This document shows, piece by piece, positions 24,334-37,190 of a DNA stretch of 64,000 bases. The translations under genes and the position numbers were made by a program. This DNA comes from Ignelater luminosus (taxonomy: Eukaryota > Arthropoda > Insecta > Coleoptera > Elateridae): contig VTPC01003415.1 in assembly GCA_011009095.1 (NCBI GenBank), positions 1 to 64,000 on the forward strand. Direction: 5' to 3'. The notes beneath the pieces were generated by a model that was not told the DNA's origin, ran no database searches, and saw only the letters and a program-made list of their open reading frames with translations. The first letter of the stretch is position 1, and every line of letters begins with the position of its first letter.

Positions 24334-24506
24334 CAGTGGAACCTCCATAACTCGAAATCCAAGGGGCGCGATAATTAGTTAGAGTTGTAGAAAATACGAG
24401 TTACAGAAATTACATGCAATTGGTACTGAAGTGCAAGGGGACGCAATAAGTTTTGAGTTGAAGAGAAATTCGAGTTACAGAAGTTCGACTTATGGAAGTT
24501 CCACTG
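24334..24506. mobile_element. Palindromic pogo/Tigger-type MITE, 173 bp
   Basis: TA-flanked. The left end is CAGTGGAACCTCCATAACTC. The right end on the minus strand is CAGTGGAACTTCCATAAGTC. 'CGAGTTACAGAA' type phrases repeat inside, giving a near-complete hairpin. CAGTGGAACCTC is typical of pogo/Tigger-derived MITEs. There is no coding capacity. Confidence 0.75.
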
Positions 24507-24525
24507 TATAATAAAAAAAAAACAT

Positions 24526-24981
24526 TTATCTGTTCTGGAATAATAAGTTATTTATAATTTCTGCCCTAAAATGTTTTACATTCTTGATTTGCTTGATATT
24601 ACTGGTGAGATCATTATATTTAATGACTCTTCTAACAAACGTAGAGCTAAACGCAATACTTTTTAGTTTTACCCTTAACATAAAGCTACCATTTTGACAT
24701 GTATTATAAGTATCAATAGAATCACATTTTAACATTTATGTTGTTAGTACCAACCCTAATTTTATTTTATGTATAAAAACTAGATATGTTAAAACACCTG
24801 GCATTTTCAAAATTAAGACGGGTGCCAAGGTTTTTACCCATTGAAATCTTAACTTATAGAAATGCTTTGTGGTGAGATTTCTTTGTGTCCAAAATAACCT
24901 ACAAATACAGCAAGTAATATTTACATCGGCTACTATAGCATTTGATTGTTTGGCTTGCCGTGCATATTGTACATGTAACAA
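24526..24981 (-). pseudogene. jockey-type non-LTR retrotransposon, C-terminal relic
   Basis: The minus strand from about 24870 to 24526 reads, with a stop between the parts, LGVLTYLVFIHKIK-like sequence and then DSIDTYNTCQNGSF and RRVIKYNDLTSNIKQIKNV. This order corresponds to the region after the reverse transcriptase in jockey-clade elements, where an HSYNTR-like motif precedes a KLYNDLPxxIK motif. No RT core is present. This is a short dead 3' remnant. Confidence 0.6.
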
Positions 24982-24999
24982 GCAAAGTTATTAGAACAT

Positions 25000-25743
25000 A
25001 GACAGAAAGTGTATTATAAACAAAACAAATGTTGAAATGAGTACCTGTAACCAAGAATTAACTAATAGAGGTATCAACAACACAAATTATGTTAGAGTAA
25101 ATGTACATTTCACTTAAATATCTTATTTTTATTCATTAATTTCTTCAAACATGTTCCTCCTCATATTGTACTCATTCATGTCCTTGTAAGAAATGTAAAT
25201 AAAAACTTTGTAAGTTATATTGAACATAAATATTAAATGGGCAGCTTATGCGAAAGACGCTTCTAGAGTTAAAAGTTCAATGGTTTTTAGCCTTTTAGGA
25301 CTTGGTGTCAAATGGATGCAAAGTCATTTTTTACGTATTTGAATTGTTGGTGTCAAAACATTTAATTTAATGCCAAATACATGATGTTCGCATTTCAGAA
25401 AGCCTCAAGATTAATTTAAAATTGTCAATTGAAAGAAAGAAAGGTTTTGAAAGAAAATGTCCAGTGGATAAAACAAAAGCAAAAAGGGATATCAAACAGT
25501 GGTGTGTATCAAGATCGTATGTATAGAAAATTAAGCTAAATGAAGAATTGCACTTTAAAGTGTCTGCAGTCCTAAATTTCTTAAAGAAAACTACAACTAC
25601 CAGGTCAGCAATTTTATGTTTCATCTCAACGGGGCAATATTGATAAACTTAAAAGCAAAAAGCTGGACATGTTTGCTAAGAAGTTTCTGAAAAGCAATAC
25701 ATTCGTTGCTTTCGATACAGTTAATCAGAAGATGTAGTGTAAA
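25000..25743. other. Intergenic AT-rich sequence, possibly extending the following relic
   Basis: No clean reading frame. The plus strand near 25380-25740 contains fragmentary basic translation interrupted by stops and may be the lost N-terminal part of the IS630-type relic that follows. Confidence 0.3.
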
Positions 25744-26195
25744 ATGGGGCATCGTTGGCCAAAAATTTTTCATTTTGTAAAAGGAAAATATATAATTGAT
25801 TTTTGCATAAAACGTGTGAAACAGATATTTAGAAAGGACCAAGTTAGTATAACATTGACTAGTAATAATAAACTCAAAAATTACGAAGTCGTTTTTCCAT
25901 CAACTACACCCCATTTTTCAGTACATAAAAGAGTATTTGGAAAACTTCTTCTACCATTAATTCAAAGTCACAAAAGTTCAGTAATTATGCTAAAGCCATT
26001 CTTGGTTTGTATTCAAACAATAATAAGATGAAAGTTGTACCCAACATTGCAATCCTCCAAATTGTCCGGAATTGAAAGATATTGGGCAATTGTCAAATGC
26101 AATTGCGACAAATGATAAAGATTTTAAGCAAATGTGGGATGCAGCATGTGAAAGTACAAAGATTGATGCGATGAGGTATCAAAAGAAAAGTTAAG
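25744..26195 (+). pseudogene. IS630/Tc1-type transposase C-terminal relic
   Basis: Across three frames the order LPLIQSHKSSVIML, then NPPNCPELK-like sequence at about 26050 and ERYWAIVKCN at about 26075, then DKDFKQMWDAACES, parallels the C-terminal half of IS630-type transposases such as the relic at 55870-56575. The catalytic 'RPIE-YW' block is spread over two frames, and the Glu-bearing motif is partly lost (CPELKDIG in one frame, ERYW in another). The N-terminus cannot be read. Confidence 0.5.
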
Positions 26196-26486
26196 GTTCT
26201 TTCCCAACATTATAATTTTGATTTACAAATTACTTAATTGTTTATTTGTTGATAATAAAGTTGTGTTCTTTAATCGCTTCATATTTTCCTTGCTTACTAG
26301 AGACTTTTTTTCATGAACAGTTCTTAATCGTAGTCAAAAGATAAACTCAGTTACAATTATCATGCTTTTGTCTAACATTCTTCGACCAATACATCCTTAA
26401 ATGAATTCATAAGCAATAAAATTGTACATCAAACAAACATTTACTAATAAATAAATCTGGAAATTTATGATAAATAATATAAACAC

Positions 26487-26490
<4 letters not shown>

Positions 26491-26520
<30 letters not shown>
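26491..26520. repeat. (CT)15 microsatellite
   Basis: Fifteen uninterrupted CT dinucleotides lie in the AT-rich sequence downstream of SINHCAF (probably outside or at the far end of its 3' UTR). Confidence 0.97.
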
Positions 26521-26521
<1 letters not shown>

Positions 26522-27963
26522 GTAAACTTCCATTTCTTAAAAATTTGCATAAATCCCTCGATGTCATTACACCTCTAAAACTTTCTAGCACATGTAAATT
26601 AATATTCTTACAGTTTACCAAGAATCTATAATCTTTAAATAATAATTAAAATTGCAACAAGTTAAAATTAAATCAAGAATAAAAGTAAATCTGTTAGTTT
26701 TAATTTTAAAGCGAAACAAGAACTACATGAGATTCCATCAAATTGCATACGCGCCAATTAAACACGACTAGGTTTATTAATATATTATTATTATTATCCA
26801 GTCTCCACATGCATTTTGCATCCTTGCTTATTCATTATACATATAACCTCTACAAAAAGCATCACAAAGCAAGATAGACAAAATACATTTTGTTTTCCTT
26901 TAATATTCATAAAATCACTAAAAATATTGCTGCCATAATAATATACAAAAAAATAAATTATTTAAAAATAAAAATCATTTAAAAATTTATGCAAAATACT
27001 TGTGTCTTTAAGAAGAGAGGAACACTTGGTATGTTAGTTCTTTTTTTTTACTTAATTAGTTTGGCAGTAATGTAGAAGACACCATGATTTTGATATGATG
27101 CTTTTTTAATTATCAAATTTTTTCTTTAGAATAGCGCTATATTGCTCGCGATAAATACTTTATTTATTTTAGAAAATTCTCAGAATAACGCTTTTTTTAT
27201 AATTTTTCATTTCACAATAAATGAAAAGGCATTTCGTTTTCTAAAAAGGTGCTATAACTTTTTTTTTAACTTTTAAAGGCAATTCCTTTGATTTGTTTCT
27301 TTTTTCTTTAAAGGTAAATACAAAAAGTGTAAGAGAATCATTCAAAAAGCTCAATCCTATTCAAGTAATAAATAGTCCATTATTACACTTAAGTGGTGTC
27401 TTTTAAGTTTAATTTTTTTTTTTTTTTCTTTTAAATCGTACTTGTTGGACCCAGTCAAACGATTAAAATCTTATGTCAAACAACCTCAGCATTAAAGACA
27501 GTCCTTAAAAAGGCAGTCATTGCGCTAATCAACATTTTTTTCCTAAACTTATTTAAATAGTTAAAATGTTGATATAATGATGACGATCGTATTTTTTTTG
27601 TACTGTTGGTAAGACAACGATTATGTATTTCTTACAATACGTGTGATATATCATTTTATATGCACTTGTTACTAAGTACATAATTAATTATAACTGAAAT
27701 TAAAATGATTACAACATACAAACTAAATTTTACATTAATAAAACGAGAAACTATTGAGTAAATAATAAAATTTATCAGTTATCTAGGTACGATAAATTCA
27801 TGCGAAATAGAAGATTCCTAATGTAGGTATGATATTTATAATTAATTAGTAATGATAATAATAATAATGCATTGCAAGAAATGCATAAATGCAATCATTT
27901 TAAAACTTATGCATTAGATAACAGCATCAATAATAAATTAAAACAATCTATAGAGAGCATATA
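26521..27963 (-). other. Probable 3' UTR and downstream flank of SINHCAF
   Basis: No reading frame. Very AT-rich with many reverse-strand AATAAA hexamers, as expected for a long insect 3' UTR following the stop at 27966-27964. The polyadenylation site cannot be chosen from sequence alone. Confidence 0.4.
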
Positions 27964-30730
27964 TTAATTACCATTACTATGATGTAAACCATCATTTAAT
28001 TGAGATATACTAACTTCTCGTACATCTTTCTTAAAGGCATTGTTGTCCACTGTTCCAGGATTTGATGATTCATCATACCCAGAATCGGAACTGTTGTCAC
28101 TGTAATTCTTAGTGATCATAGAGGCATCAGGCATTTCTCCTTCTACCTTGGCAGGATTTAATAATCTGTTCTTGCAATTAGCGAGACGTGCACTACAAGG
28201 CTTCAAAAAACGTGGATCAATCAGTAATTCCTTATTCAAGCCACGGAATACTATTCCACAGCAAATGTGTTCCCTGGAAAATAAAACGAAAACCAAATAA
28301 ACCCAGGTTTACAAACACAGTAACATAGGGCTCTATTCTCTAACCTATAGGAGATGCTCGCAATCTCAAATAGGCACCCACAAGCGATAACTAGAAAATT
28401 AATTACATAATTTTCACATCTAACTGCAATCTTACAACACATGGTCTTGTGTTATTCATCTACGAGCCCTATTGAAGATCAGTTCGCCCATTACTTTTTT
28501 AATGCGTTTTAGCTGCTTAATTTTTATTTACGTCAAATGAATGGAAACTAAAGTTGTTAATCAAAAAACTATATTAACTAAGAACATATTAGAAATATAT
28601 TAACACATATTTAAACTTTCTAAACTTAACTTATTGAATATTATTTGATTTTAAGAAACATTGCTCTTAGACTACAAAACTAACATTTTAAATAAAACTT
28701 TCTATCACTGGGCAGTACCGCCTTTGTGGTTTTAAAACAGCTTCGATTCATCTAGGCATGGTATTGACCAGTGTTTACACTCATTCGGAGTAAATGAATT
28801 CCAAATCTCTTGAAGTCTGTATTTCAAATGATTGAGTGTTCGAGCAGGATGTTCTCTGAGCTTCTTTTTCATTCTATTCCACAACGTTTCGACAGGTGAT
28901 AGATCCGGGCTACTGGAGACCCAGGGCAATGCCTCTAGATTATTTTCAGTCATCTAGACTTTTACCTTTCTTGCGCTGTGGCATGAAGCACCGTCTTGTT
29001 GAAAAACTCGTTTCCTACCATCTAACTCTAAAGGTTCGATTGTAGGCAAAGACATGCTACCCCATACCATAATAGAGGCAGGGGATTTAACTTTAGTCCG
29101 TAAGCAGTCAGTATTGTAAGCTTCTAATTTTGTTCTTATTACTCTACTCCTAGTATCACCTATGGATACCTAGAAACGTAATTCATCAGACCAAACTACT
29201 GCGCCCCACTCTTTATTAGTTAATAGCAGTTTCTGTTTCGCCTGATGGAGTGGGAAAAGTTTTGTTTTAGCAATTTTTGCATAACAAATGAATTTCTTTG
29301 ATAAAACTCCACGACTTTGTGGGTTAGATGTCATGGCACACTATGATGAAAAATGATTTTCACTTCATAACTCGGTAAAACAAAAGAATAGCTATGTCAA
29401 ACTGTGCATCACTGAAAAGAATTTAAGGCGTGTAGTTCAGTAATATGGAAATCAAGTAGGGGTTCCATTAGAAAAAATTTGCATTTATGTTTCACTGCCG
29501 AAATAAAACAAAAGACAATTACGAAAATAATTTTTTTGTGTTTCGGAGTAAATTCTCTAAAACACTGTCTTTGCTGTTCTTTTCTATCTTTGCTCGTTCC
29601 TGAGATATTTCACTTAAAAAAAAAATAAGATAATTTTGTTTTTAGCAAATATCTAGTAAGCTGTAAACTTTTTTGAAAAAACAAAAGCATAAGTAAACTG
29701 ATCTCCAAAATAGCCAAAATTTTTCTAATTTAACTGACTTCATATCTCTTACAATTTCTGAGATCCCAATAGTGAGCATCGAAATTGGGACACACTGTAT
29801 ATCATATATTAATAAAAATAATAATAAAATTATAATAATAATTCACTATAGTGTGTTTATTATTAAAGTATAATTTTATTAACATGGAGTTCCACCACAA
29901 AGTAAGTCTAAATAACAAATAAAAATGAACTTACTGTTTCCAATAATCCAAATCAATAAATCCACTAATCTCAGCAGTGTTTTCCCTACGCTTAGCCAGA
30001 GATTTATGACGTCGACTATGACCAATATTGTCTTCACAATCACTGGCAACAGGACTTGCCGCTAGGCTAGATAGTCTACTAGGCCCACTTTCAGAAAAGA
30101 AATCTACCTCGGCCATCTCAGCATCTGGAGTTCCATCACTTTTATCGGATAAAGTTGGACTGTATTCGCGATCAAAATGCTTTTTCTTCTTAAGATTCTT
30201 CTCGTTCCCATTTTCTGCAGCTCTCTTGTTTTTACTCTTCACTTTTGTCATGGACTTTATGCCAGGTCCAGCACGTGCATCCACCACCTGATTTTCATAC
30301 CACAAATAAATACATTTCTACGTCATTAAATGTAACAATGTTAGTTTGATGGAAATCAGAAAATAATTTAGTTTTCGTTTTTAACATTGCTTTTTTAAGT
30401 TAGCATATTAGAAATAGATAAAAGAGTTGAATACATACGTGTCTCCAATTACGATCGGATCCTGCTGGCAATTTTTTCCAACGCTTGACAAGCAACACGC
30501 AAGCATTGCAGATTTCTCCCTGGCGTGGGGTTGATAACTGAAAGCACTCAAGGAAATCCTCTTCATACTTCTTACTGTCAGTAAATCTAGAACTGTTGAA
30601 AAAGAAATATTAAATATTATTGTTCTGTCATCTGCAGTATCTTTTTCTTAACTTACCTACTAGACTTAGCTTTACAAATACAGCATCCTGTTGAAGATCT
30701 ATAAACCTTGGGTCTATGGAATGAAAACAT
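27964..30730 (-). CDS. SINHCAF: SIN3-HDAC complex-associated factor (SINHCAF/FAM60A), complete, four coding exons
   Basis: SINHCAF is a subunit of the SIN3-HDAC co-repressor complex in the nucleus. Exons as read on the minus strand: 30730-30657, 30592-30439, 30287-29935, 28273-27964, with all GT-AG junctions in phase, giving about 296 aa (human 221). The start MFSFHRPKVYRSSTGCCICK matches the family start. It has a CxxC...CxxC zinc-binding pattern (CCICKAK, then EICNACVLLVKRWKKLPAGS) and the signature VVDARAGPG. Family motifs flanking the last intron are GFIDLDYWKQ and HICCGIVFRG, then LLIDPRFLKPC. The middle exon adds a Lys-rich stretch (NLKKKKHF) and Ser-rich linkers that lengthen the protein. 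A 5' UTR acceptor lies at 30767 (TTTTACAG). The last intron (28274-29934) holds a Tc1 relic. Confidence 0.95.
28706..29797 (-). mobile_element. Tc1-type element relic in the last intron of SINHCAF
   Basis: The right end, 29630-29797, is a long TIR ending CACACTG/TA, shared with 53121-54026. The minus strand from about 29330 to 28710 carries a Tc1 transposase. Blocks are VVWSDELRF (first Asp), ASIMVWGSMS, VFQQDGASCHSARK (second Asp), WVSSSPDLSPVETLWNRMKK (third acid Glu), HPARTLNHLKYRLQEIW. In-frame stops replace a Trp before MTENNLE (TAG at about 28955) and break the stretch after DELRF. The N-terminal HTH is absent and the left TIR was not found, so the copy is truncated. It lies in the same sense as the host gene. 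Confidence 0.8.
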
Positions 30731-30943
30731 GATGAATTGTGAGTCAAAAAACTAAATAATGGAAATCTGTAAAATAAAAAGAAAAATAAATTTATTTTGT
30801 TGCTATTATTTAATAAACAAAAAATGGTATTGTGCCTTTTATTTTATTTGAGGTAAACAATTTTTTTTGCAAATGTTAAATTAATCATAATAAATTGCAT
30901 TGGATAAATAAGTAAATTAAGATCAGTTTTAATTTTTATTATA

Positions 30944-32402
30944 CCTAGTGCTGCCATAAATTTTTGGACAAGTATACAAATTGGTAAAACGGAAACTAAG
31001 AAATTAATTTTCAAACATAATCCACTTTATTAAACTACTATAAGTTACAAATACATCTTGAACTATATTATTCAATATAACCTCCTTTGTTTTTTATAAC
31101 TGCCTTTAAACAAGGAATCCAATCGTCTATAGAAGCACAAACAATTTCAAGAGGAAGATTCAATGCTTCATTTACTAATTTTTGTCTCAGCGACTCCAGA
31201 TTTTTATGGGGTTTAGAACACACTCTTAAGCTCCAGCTCTGACCAGACTAGATGCAGGCCAGTCTTCCGTACTTATAAAGTCTGGTACATTAAGGGTTAA
31301 CCACTGTTGAGTTGATTTGGCTTTGTGAGCCAGAGCCGAATCTTGCTGGAAAGTCCATTTTTGATTTTTAAACATTGGGGCCAATATCTCTTCCATATAA
31401 TTTCTGACATTTGTTTTGACACTCTCCTCACAAAAATGAACATCTGTAATGCCACTGCAGCTTACGCCAAGCCAAACCATCACATTAGAAGGATGGTGAC
31501 TGCGAATAACCTTTTTGTTGTGTTCAGGAACCAGCTGAGAAGATTTAGCATACACCCTGCTATTTTGTTTGTTAAAAGACTCTGTCACTGTAAAAATTTT
31601 TTCATTGGTAAATAATATATTTTGTCCTTGGGTTAACGCGTGTCTGGTAAGTAGCCGTTTACATTTTTCCAGTCTCAACTTTTTTAAACGATTACTTAAA
31701 TAATGTGACGTATATCGTTTATAAGCTCTTACATGAAGATCATCTTTTAATAACCTGGACATGTATCTCGATATTCCAACCCATAGAGCCATTTTCTTTT
31801 GTGTCCAACATGGATTTCTTCTTATATGTTCTCACACAATCTTTATTATCTTTGGAGTCCTTGCAGAATGCAACGCCCACACCTTTTGCGGTCTTCAACA
31901 CTGCCAGTTTCCTGAGCAACATTACATTTTTTTAAGATTGAAAATTTCAGGTGGTTTCTTTCCACACTAATAGTTCTATTATAGCTACACGGGTAGTTTT
32001 ACTTGCAGACATTTTCAATGAACTCCGAAGGAGTCGTTATTGAATTTGCGAAGTCTGTCTGTCTCTGTTTGCATTTTTTGTCAAATTTGGAAATTTTGAC
32101 TTCAGATTTGGATTCTACATCAAAAAATAAGACAAACGTACACTTTTAGTTTTTTGATATCACCTCGAGAACTTGGTCAAAATGGCCGCCGAAGTTTTAA
32201 AAAGTAACAAAACGGAGTTCGTTGTGGTTATGCTTTGCATTCCCAGATGTTTGCAACTGAAAGAGTTTTGACGTTTGGTGATCGAATGTTTGTTTGACAG
32301 GTTACTATGATTATACAATAATAAAAATGCAATCGCTGGGATCAAAGCTAACCTGATTAATAAAGCATAAACTTCTGTCCAAAGACTTATGGCAGTACTA
32401 GG
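30944..32402 (-). mobile_element. Tc1/mariner-type element with intact ~30-bp TIRs
   Basis: The left end CCTAGTGCTGCCATAAATTT at 30944 and the right end read on the minus strand from 32402, CCTAGTACTGCCATAAGTCT, pair over about 30 bp (both continue to TTGGACA). Size is about 1.46 kb. The transposase lies on the minus strand. A TA sits next to the left end, but a clean duplicate on the right was not confirmed. It lies just upstream of the SINHCAF start and within its probable first intron. Confidence 0.8.
31068..31940 (-). pseudogene. Tc1/mariner transposase relic
   Basis: Longest open part 31792-31226. Upstream, in another frame, RTPKIIKIVWEHIRRNPC forms the HTH linker. Then come MSRLLKDDLHVRAYKRYTSH, TQGQNILFTNEKIFTV, NVMVWLGVSCSG, FQQDSALAHKAKSTQQWL and ISTEDWPASS. 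FTNEK has Asn where the family has the first catalytic Asp (FTDEK), whereas the second Asp (FQQDSA) is present. The motif with the third acid (SSSPDLN) is destroyed by a frame change at about 31240. The C-terminal part continues in another frame to the stop at 31068 (KNLESLRQKLVNEALNLP, IDDWIPCLKAVIKNKGGYIE). Confidence 0.82.
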
Positions 32403-32825
32403 TGTTATAAATTGCTTGCGTCATTATTTATAAAATATGAGATTTTTATATTAGTCGAAGATCCACATGCTCGTAGTTGGTACTTTTTTTCAAAACCCCC
32501 CACTACTCTCTGCTCTACAACTCTAACTACTGTCCTGATTCAAAGTCATGCGTCTTTGTCACACTAACGAGTTGAATTTTAACAAATTATCATACGATTT
32601 AGAGACCCATATATTCAGACATATCAGGTTTCTTTCGTTACAGTTCATTTCACTGATGTGTCGTTTATGTTTATATGCAATGTTCAGTTTATTTGTAATT
32701 TGTTCCACATTAAACTCATAAGTTTAGAACTGTTGACACTATTATTGACTAGGGATTGACATGATTTTTTTTGGCCGATTCTGATAATATCAACATAATA
32801 TCAGCTTTGTCATATTTTGTGCTGT

Positions 32826-33530
32826 AGGTAACAGTTCGATATAGCTACCCCTAGGATTTAACTTCTACGGTAAAAATTCAACCTTACCAATGCATGTATA
32901 TCCAATCAGAGAATCAAATCACACCTGCGGAAGGCCTCTCCGACGCCAAACACTCAGAAGTTTTTTTAAAAAACTTCCAAAATCGACGAATTTGACACTT
33001 CACAAGCACACCGACTACCATGACACCATGTTTTCTGTGTAATAAACTCTCTGACAGTGTACCAATCGACAGTACCACAACCCAATTTCCCTAAATCACC
33101 TGGAGGACATTGACCCCGCGCAAGCATGAACGAATTCATTCATTCAATTCGGCCCCCCACAAGATTGGGGTGGAATTCTTGAAAAAAAAAACAATTGTTT
33201 TACTGCTTCTAACTTAACCACCCCCTCGCTTCGCCCCCATCACAAGATTGGGGTGAATAAAATTTATACGCGGGTCATGTTGCAGTAGGCGGTTGGTAAT
33301 GTGTACAGCAGCTAATTTAGTTGCCAACTTCATTGTTTTTATCATGCAATATAACCTCAGATGTGCTTAAAAATCGTGTTTGTTTTTCGTCGGTTTCACC
33401 AAGATTGGATTAATTTTCTTTACCTCCGGCCACCTAATTGTGTTCTGTGGGTAATTCCCTACGTGCTGATACCAAAAACTTGCTCTTAAAACGTCGTTTT
33501 CCTAGGAGTAGCTATATCGAACAATTACCC
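32826..33530. mobile_element. Nonautonomous element with ~27-bp TIRs
   Basis: GTTCGATATAGCTACCCCTA at 32833 is mirrored on the minus strand from 33522 (GTTCGATATAGCTACTCCTA), and GGTAA lies just outside on both sides. The roughly 700-bp interior contains two copies of CACAAGATTGGGGTG (about 33168 and 33240) but no transposase. Confidence 0.6.
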
Positions 33531-34980
33531 AGAAAACCATTCTAGCAAATTTATTAGTAAAGATAGACTCAATATTAATTGACACACAAAATATTTCTTA
33601 TAAAATTGGACATTTTTTTACGTACTGTGATTTTTATTAGCACAAGCCAGTTGCGACGTGTTAAACTTGAGATATGTTTGCAAAAATTGTAACACAGAGG
33701 AAGTAAATTTTGATTTATTAATTAACTGGTAAATATTGAATAAGAATTACTTATACCAGTTTAAAGTAAACCTTGGTATTTGTTTTGTTATTAATATGAT
33801 TATTTGTAGTAGTCATTAAATGTTTATTTTATTATTAACTTGATTATTGTATGACTTGGGTAGTCATTAAATATAAATAAATACTACTACTTTGATCACA
33901 TTTATTTTGTTTACTGCAGTGAAGGCCGAGGCATGATTTAGATGAGAAGAGAGGGGGCTTTTCAATCACCCTCCGGTATTTAAGCGTTTTGACATGATGG
34001 TGGGGGTGGTTAAGTTGACCACGTTTTACATGAACACTTGATGCTATTTAAGGTGAAAATGCTTTCGCATTGTTTTGCGAAATTTAAAAAGTTGCATTTT
34101 CTTCCGTTTTCATCCCTACCTTTTGTCTCGAGCAATGGAGAGTGTCGTAAATTTCCATTACGTATGCGACAATACTTAGGAAATAATATGGCAAAGGTCC
34201 CATCGTGTATACTCCAAGATTAGGTTCTTCGTTAACTAGACGGCTTATCATCCGAACCCAAAAGATCAACTAGCGAACTAGATGACTACGAGGTAATAGA
34301 AAATATATACTTGCTCATGCAAACTTTACAAAGAATAAAGAATACACAACAACAAGGCATTAATAATTATTTTTTTCTAAAATTTAAATTTTAATAACCT
34401 CAAACTTATAAATCTGTCAAATTTAATGTAGATCAACAGCGCCTCTAGCGGAGAGAAAATCATTATTGAGCTCAATTTGCGATCGTTTTTTGTTTGGTGT
34501 CGGTACTTTTGTATCACAATCAACTTGCTTTCCAATATAACACATTTTCGAAATTGGAGGCTAACAATTTTAAATTTGAGATTTGAGACTGAAAGTTCAA
34601 TAATATCCTAAGAAAACAAAACCCCATTGTGAGTAGTGACACTCAAGTACTATATCAAACATAGAATTTCGCTAGTGACGTACTAAATTTCGTTTCGTAT
34701 TAAAAGTGAAAGTTATAACTTACAAATCTGTAGGGAGTAATTTGTGGTGGTAGTAATTTGCTCTTTACGCTGTTATATTTACATAAAGGAGATGGGGATA
34801 CATACTTTCATGGATTACTGGCATACTGTATCTTGACCCAAATCAAATAACAATATTTGGTTTTTCGTTTTTAGGGTTTTTACAACCACCACACTACTTG
34901 TCGATAGATTTACAACTTTCGCTTCTTAATCCAAAAGCGGAGATTCTAAAGAAATGGAACTGTACATCTCTTTTTGTAAA
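33531..34980. other. Intergenic or intronic AT-rich sequence
   Basis: No supported gene. If the noncoding exon proposed at 38.6 kb is real, this stretch lies in SINHCAF intron 1. Confidence 0.3.
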
Positions 34981-35271
34981 GGGTCGTCCTTGAATTACGT
35001 AACGCTTGAAAGGGAGGAAGAGGCTTTCTTTGTATCGTTATGTTGTGTTGGAAGGGGATGAGACGTGTGAAGTCGAGCGATACGCAATTCATTTTGTTTT
35101 GAGATTTTTGAGTCCAGTCCGAGACAACTACTCGACGTCTAGTGGATACCTCTCGTCCGTTTTTAAAATTTAGGAAGGAGGGTTCGGAGTTACGTTACAA
35201 GTACGTCACAAGGAGAAAGAGGGTGTTAAAAAACGAGCTAATTTTGCGTTACGTAATTTAAGAACAGCCCC
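34981..35271. mobile_element. Palindromic-ended MITE, about 291 bp
   Basis: The left end GGGTCGTCCTTGAATTACGT and the right end on the minus strand GGGGCTGTTCTTAAATTACG form an inverted pair extending through ACGTAACGC. AAA occurs on both flanks and may be a short target duplication. A second, partial member of the family is at 21945-22035. Confidence 0.65.
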
Positions 35272-37190
35272 AAAGTTATATTGGCTGTTGTATTTATCTG
35301 ATAATTTTTTATTTCATTTCAAGTTTTAATTCAGACAAATTACAAATTTTGCAATTTTTTAACTTACTTAAAATGAATGTCGTTATTTCAAATTCCCAGA
35401 GAGATAGCCCATTCTTCCTTCAACGTTTGAATGTGTTTCTGAATTGCTGGAATATAAAACGGCTATCACAAATAATAGGACAATTTGTATTTGCTAGTAA
35501 TACTTGTCCCATTTTTTCCTGGTCGCCGCGTACTTCTAAGGGGTTTAAAAAGAAAAACCGCTATACAATCGCCTCATCCTACATACACTTCACTGTGATT
35601 ATTTTTTATTATTAATAATAATAAATGAATAATAATAAATACAGTTCTGAGAACAGCTGAAGCGTTAAAGAATATTTAAAATTTAGTCACGTTCCAAATA
35701 TTTACAAACATCAACTGTATCCTTATTCATCTTGCTACTTTTTTGGCATTTTAATGCTAGATTCGCATTAAAATATGCATTTTTAAAGTGAGAGTAATAG
35801 GCAAACAGCAACGACCTCGTCGGTTTCTAAGCGCCAGAACGGCCTTGAGTTGCAATGAACCTCAATGAAATACATCTCAAAGTGTAACTGCCACCTGCAG
35901 ATCACTGACCTTTTAAAAAAATAGACAGGGACATTCCTACATTTAAAAGGATTATCTACACTTACATATTTTTATTAGAATAAAAAAGGAAAAACCAAGA
36001 AACAGTTGACTGTCTTGTTCCCATGTTTTGATGATAAAATATGATTTTTGGCTGTGATCGTAAAACAGCAATAAAGGTCTCGCCAAAAATAAAACAAGAC
36101 GGACATTTAAAACTTTTGTTTTCAAACTGTGACATTGGCAATTAGTAAACAATATTTTAAAACGATTCCAGAAATAGTCCAGACTGAAAGCAGACACGAG
36201 ATGCACTCCCCTGTTGCATTCCTTAAACTTTTTTTCCATTCTTAAAAAAATCGCGTTATCTTCGACAACACCTGTTGAGCGCAAATCCTAATTTTAAATC
36301 TGGTTGCACACCCAAATGGTACATGACCGTGTGTAACGTATAGAGCGATTTTATAAGAATTTAAAATAAACCGGTAGATAACAAAACTGGTCTAGCGACA
36401 TAATATGGCAACTTGAAAAATATATGGAGTTGTTTACACTTGGGCGTCTCTTCACTGACCAACCAGAAGATTCAAACGATCATCTTGTATCTACGAGCAA
36501 ATGTGTGAGTGTATGTGTGTATGAGATTCTAAATTTAAACCAACGATGGCAAAAACACTGATAAATGTGTTTTGCTTGCTACTGTTCGGGCACGAAAAAT
36601 AATAGGCGATTTTCGTTAGTTTGCATAACAAAATGCATAATCAACAGATAAGTCGTAATTCTGACAATACAATAAGTTAGTTTAAATGTAGAAACATTGA
36701 TTCTGGAGATTACCTAAATTTCAAATTTATTTCGTGTTTTTCTACTACAACATCAAAATACGTTGTGTTTACTTAAAAGCCCCGTTTGATAATTTACTTA
36801 TCTAATCAGTGGAGTTTACTGATAATAATATCAAGAACTTGTTATGACACTTTTTTTTGCAGTCTTGACCTACACTATATCAGTGTTTTATGTTTAAATT
36901 CGCAGAATAATTCAAGTTTTCCATTTTTTGCGTTGAGTAATATTTGATACGCTTTTACTTTACTATAAAAAAAAAGATCATAAACAAAGTGTAAAATAAT
37001 GCTAATAAAAAATACTGTTTTAGTAATGTGGACACATTTAAGGAAATTCTTCGACTATTCGCAATGTACTTTTGTGACGAAACCTAGGAGCTCTACCGTG
37101 TTTCATCCTCGTTAGAGCTTAATTAACTTCCTTAAAACAACCGAATTTGAATTTATATTAACTCCTGCCTAATTAACATTAACAAACGCC
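35272..37190. other. Noncoding AT-rich sequence
   Basis: No recognisable gene, TIR pair or tandem repeat. Confidence 0.3.

Noticed and set aside
30028-30291. Plus-strand Ser/Leu-rich frame
   Set aside because: Complement of the third coding exon of SINHCAF.
35349-36284. Open frames of 88 and 110 codons in SINHCAF/Rab21 flank
   Set aside because: No recognisable domain, no splice sites in phase, and composition like the surrounding noncoding DNA.
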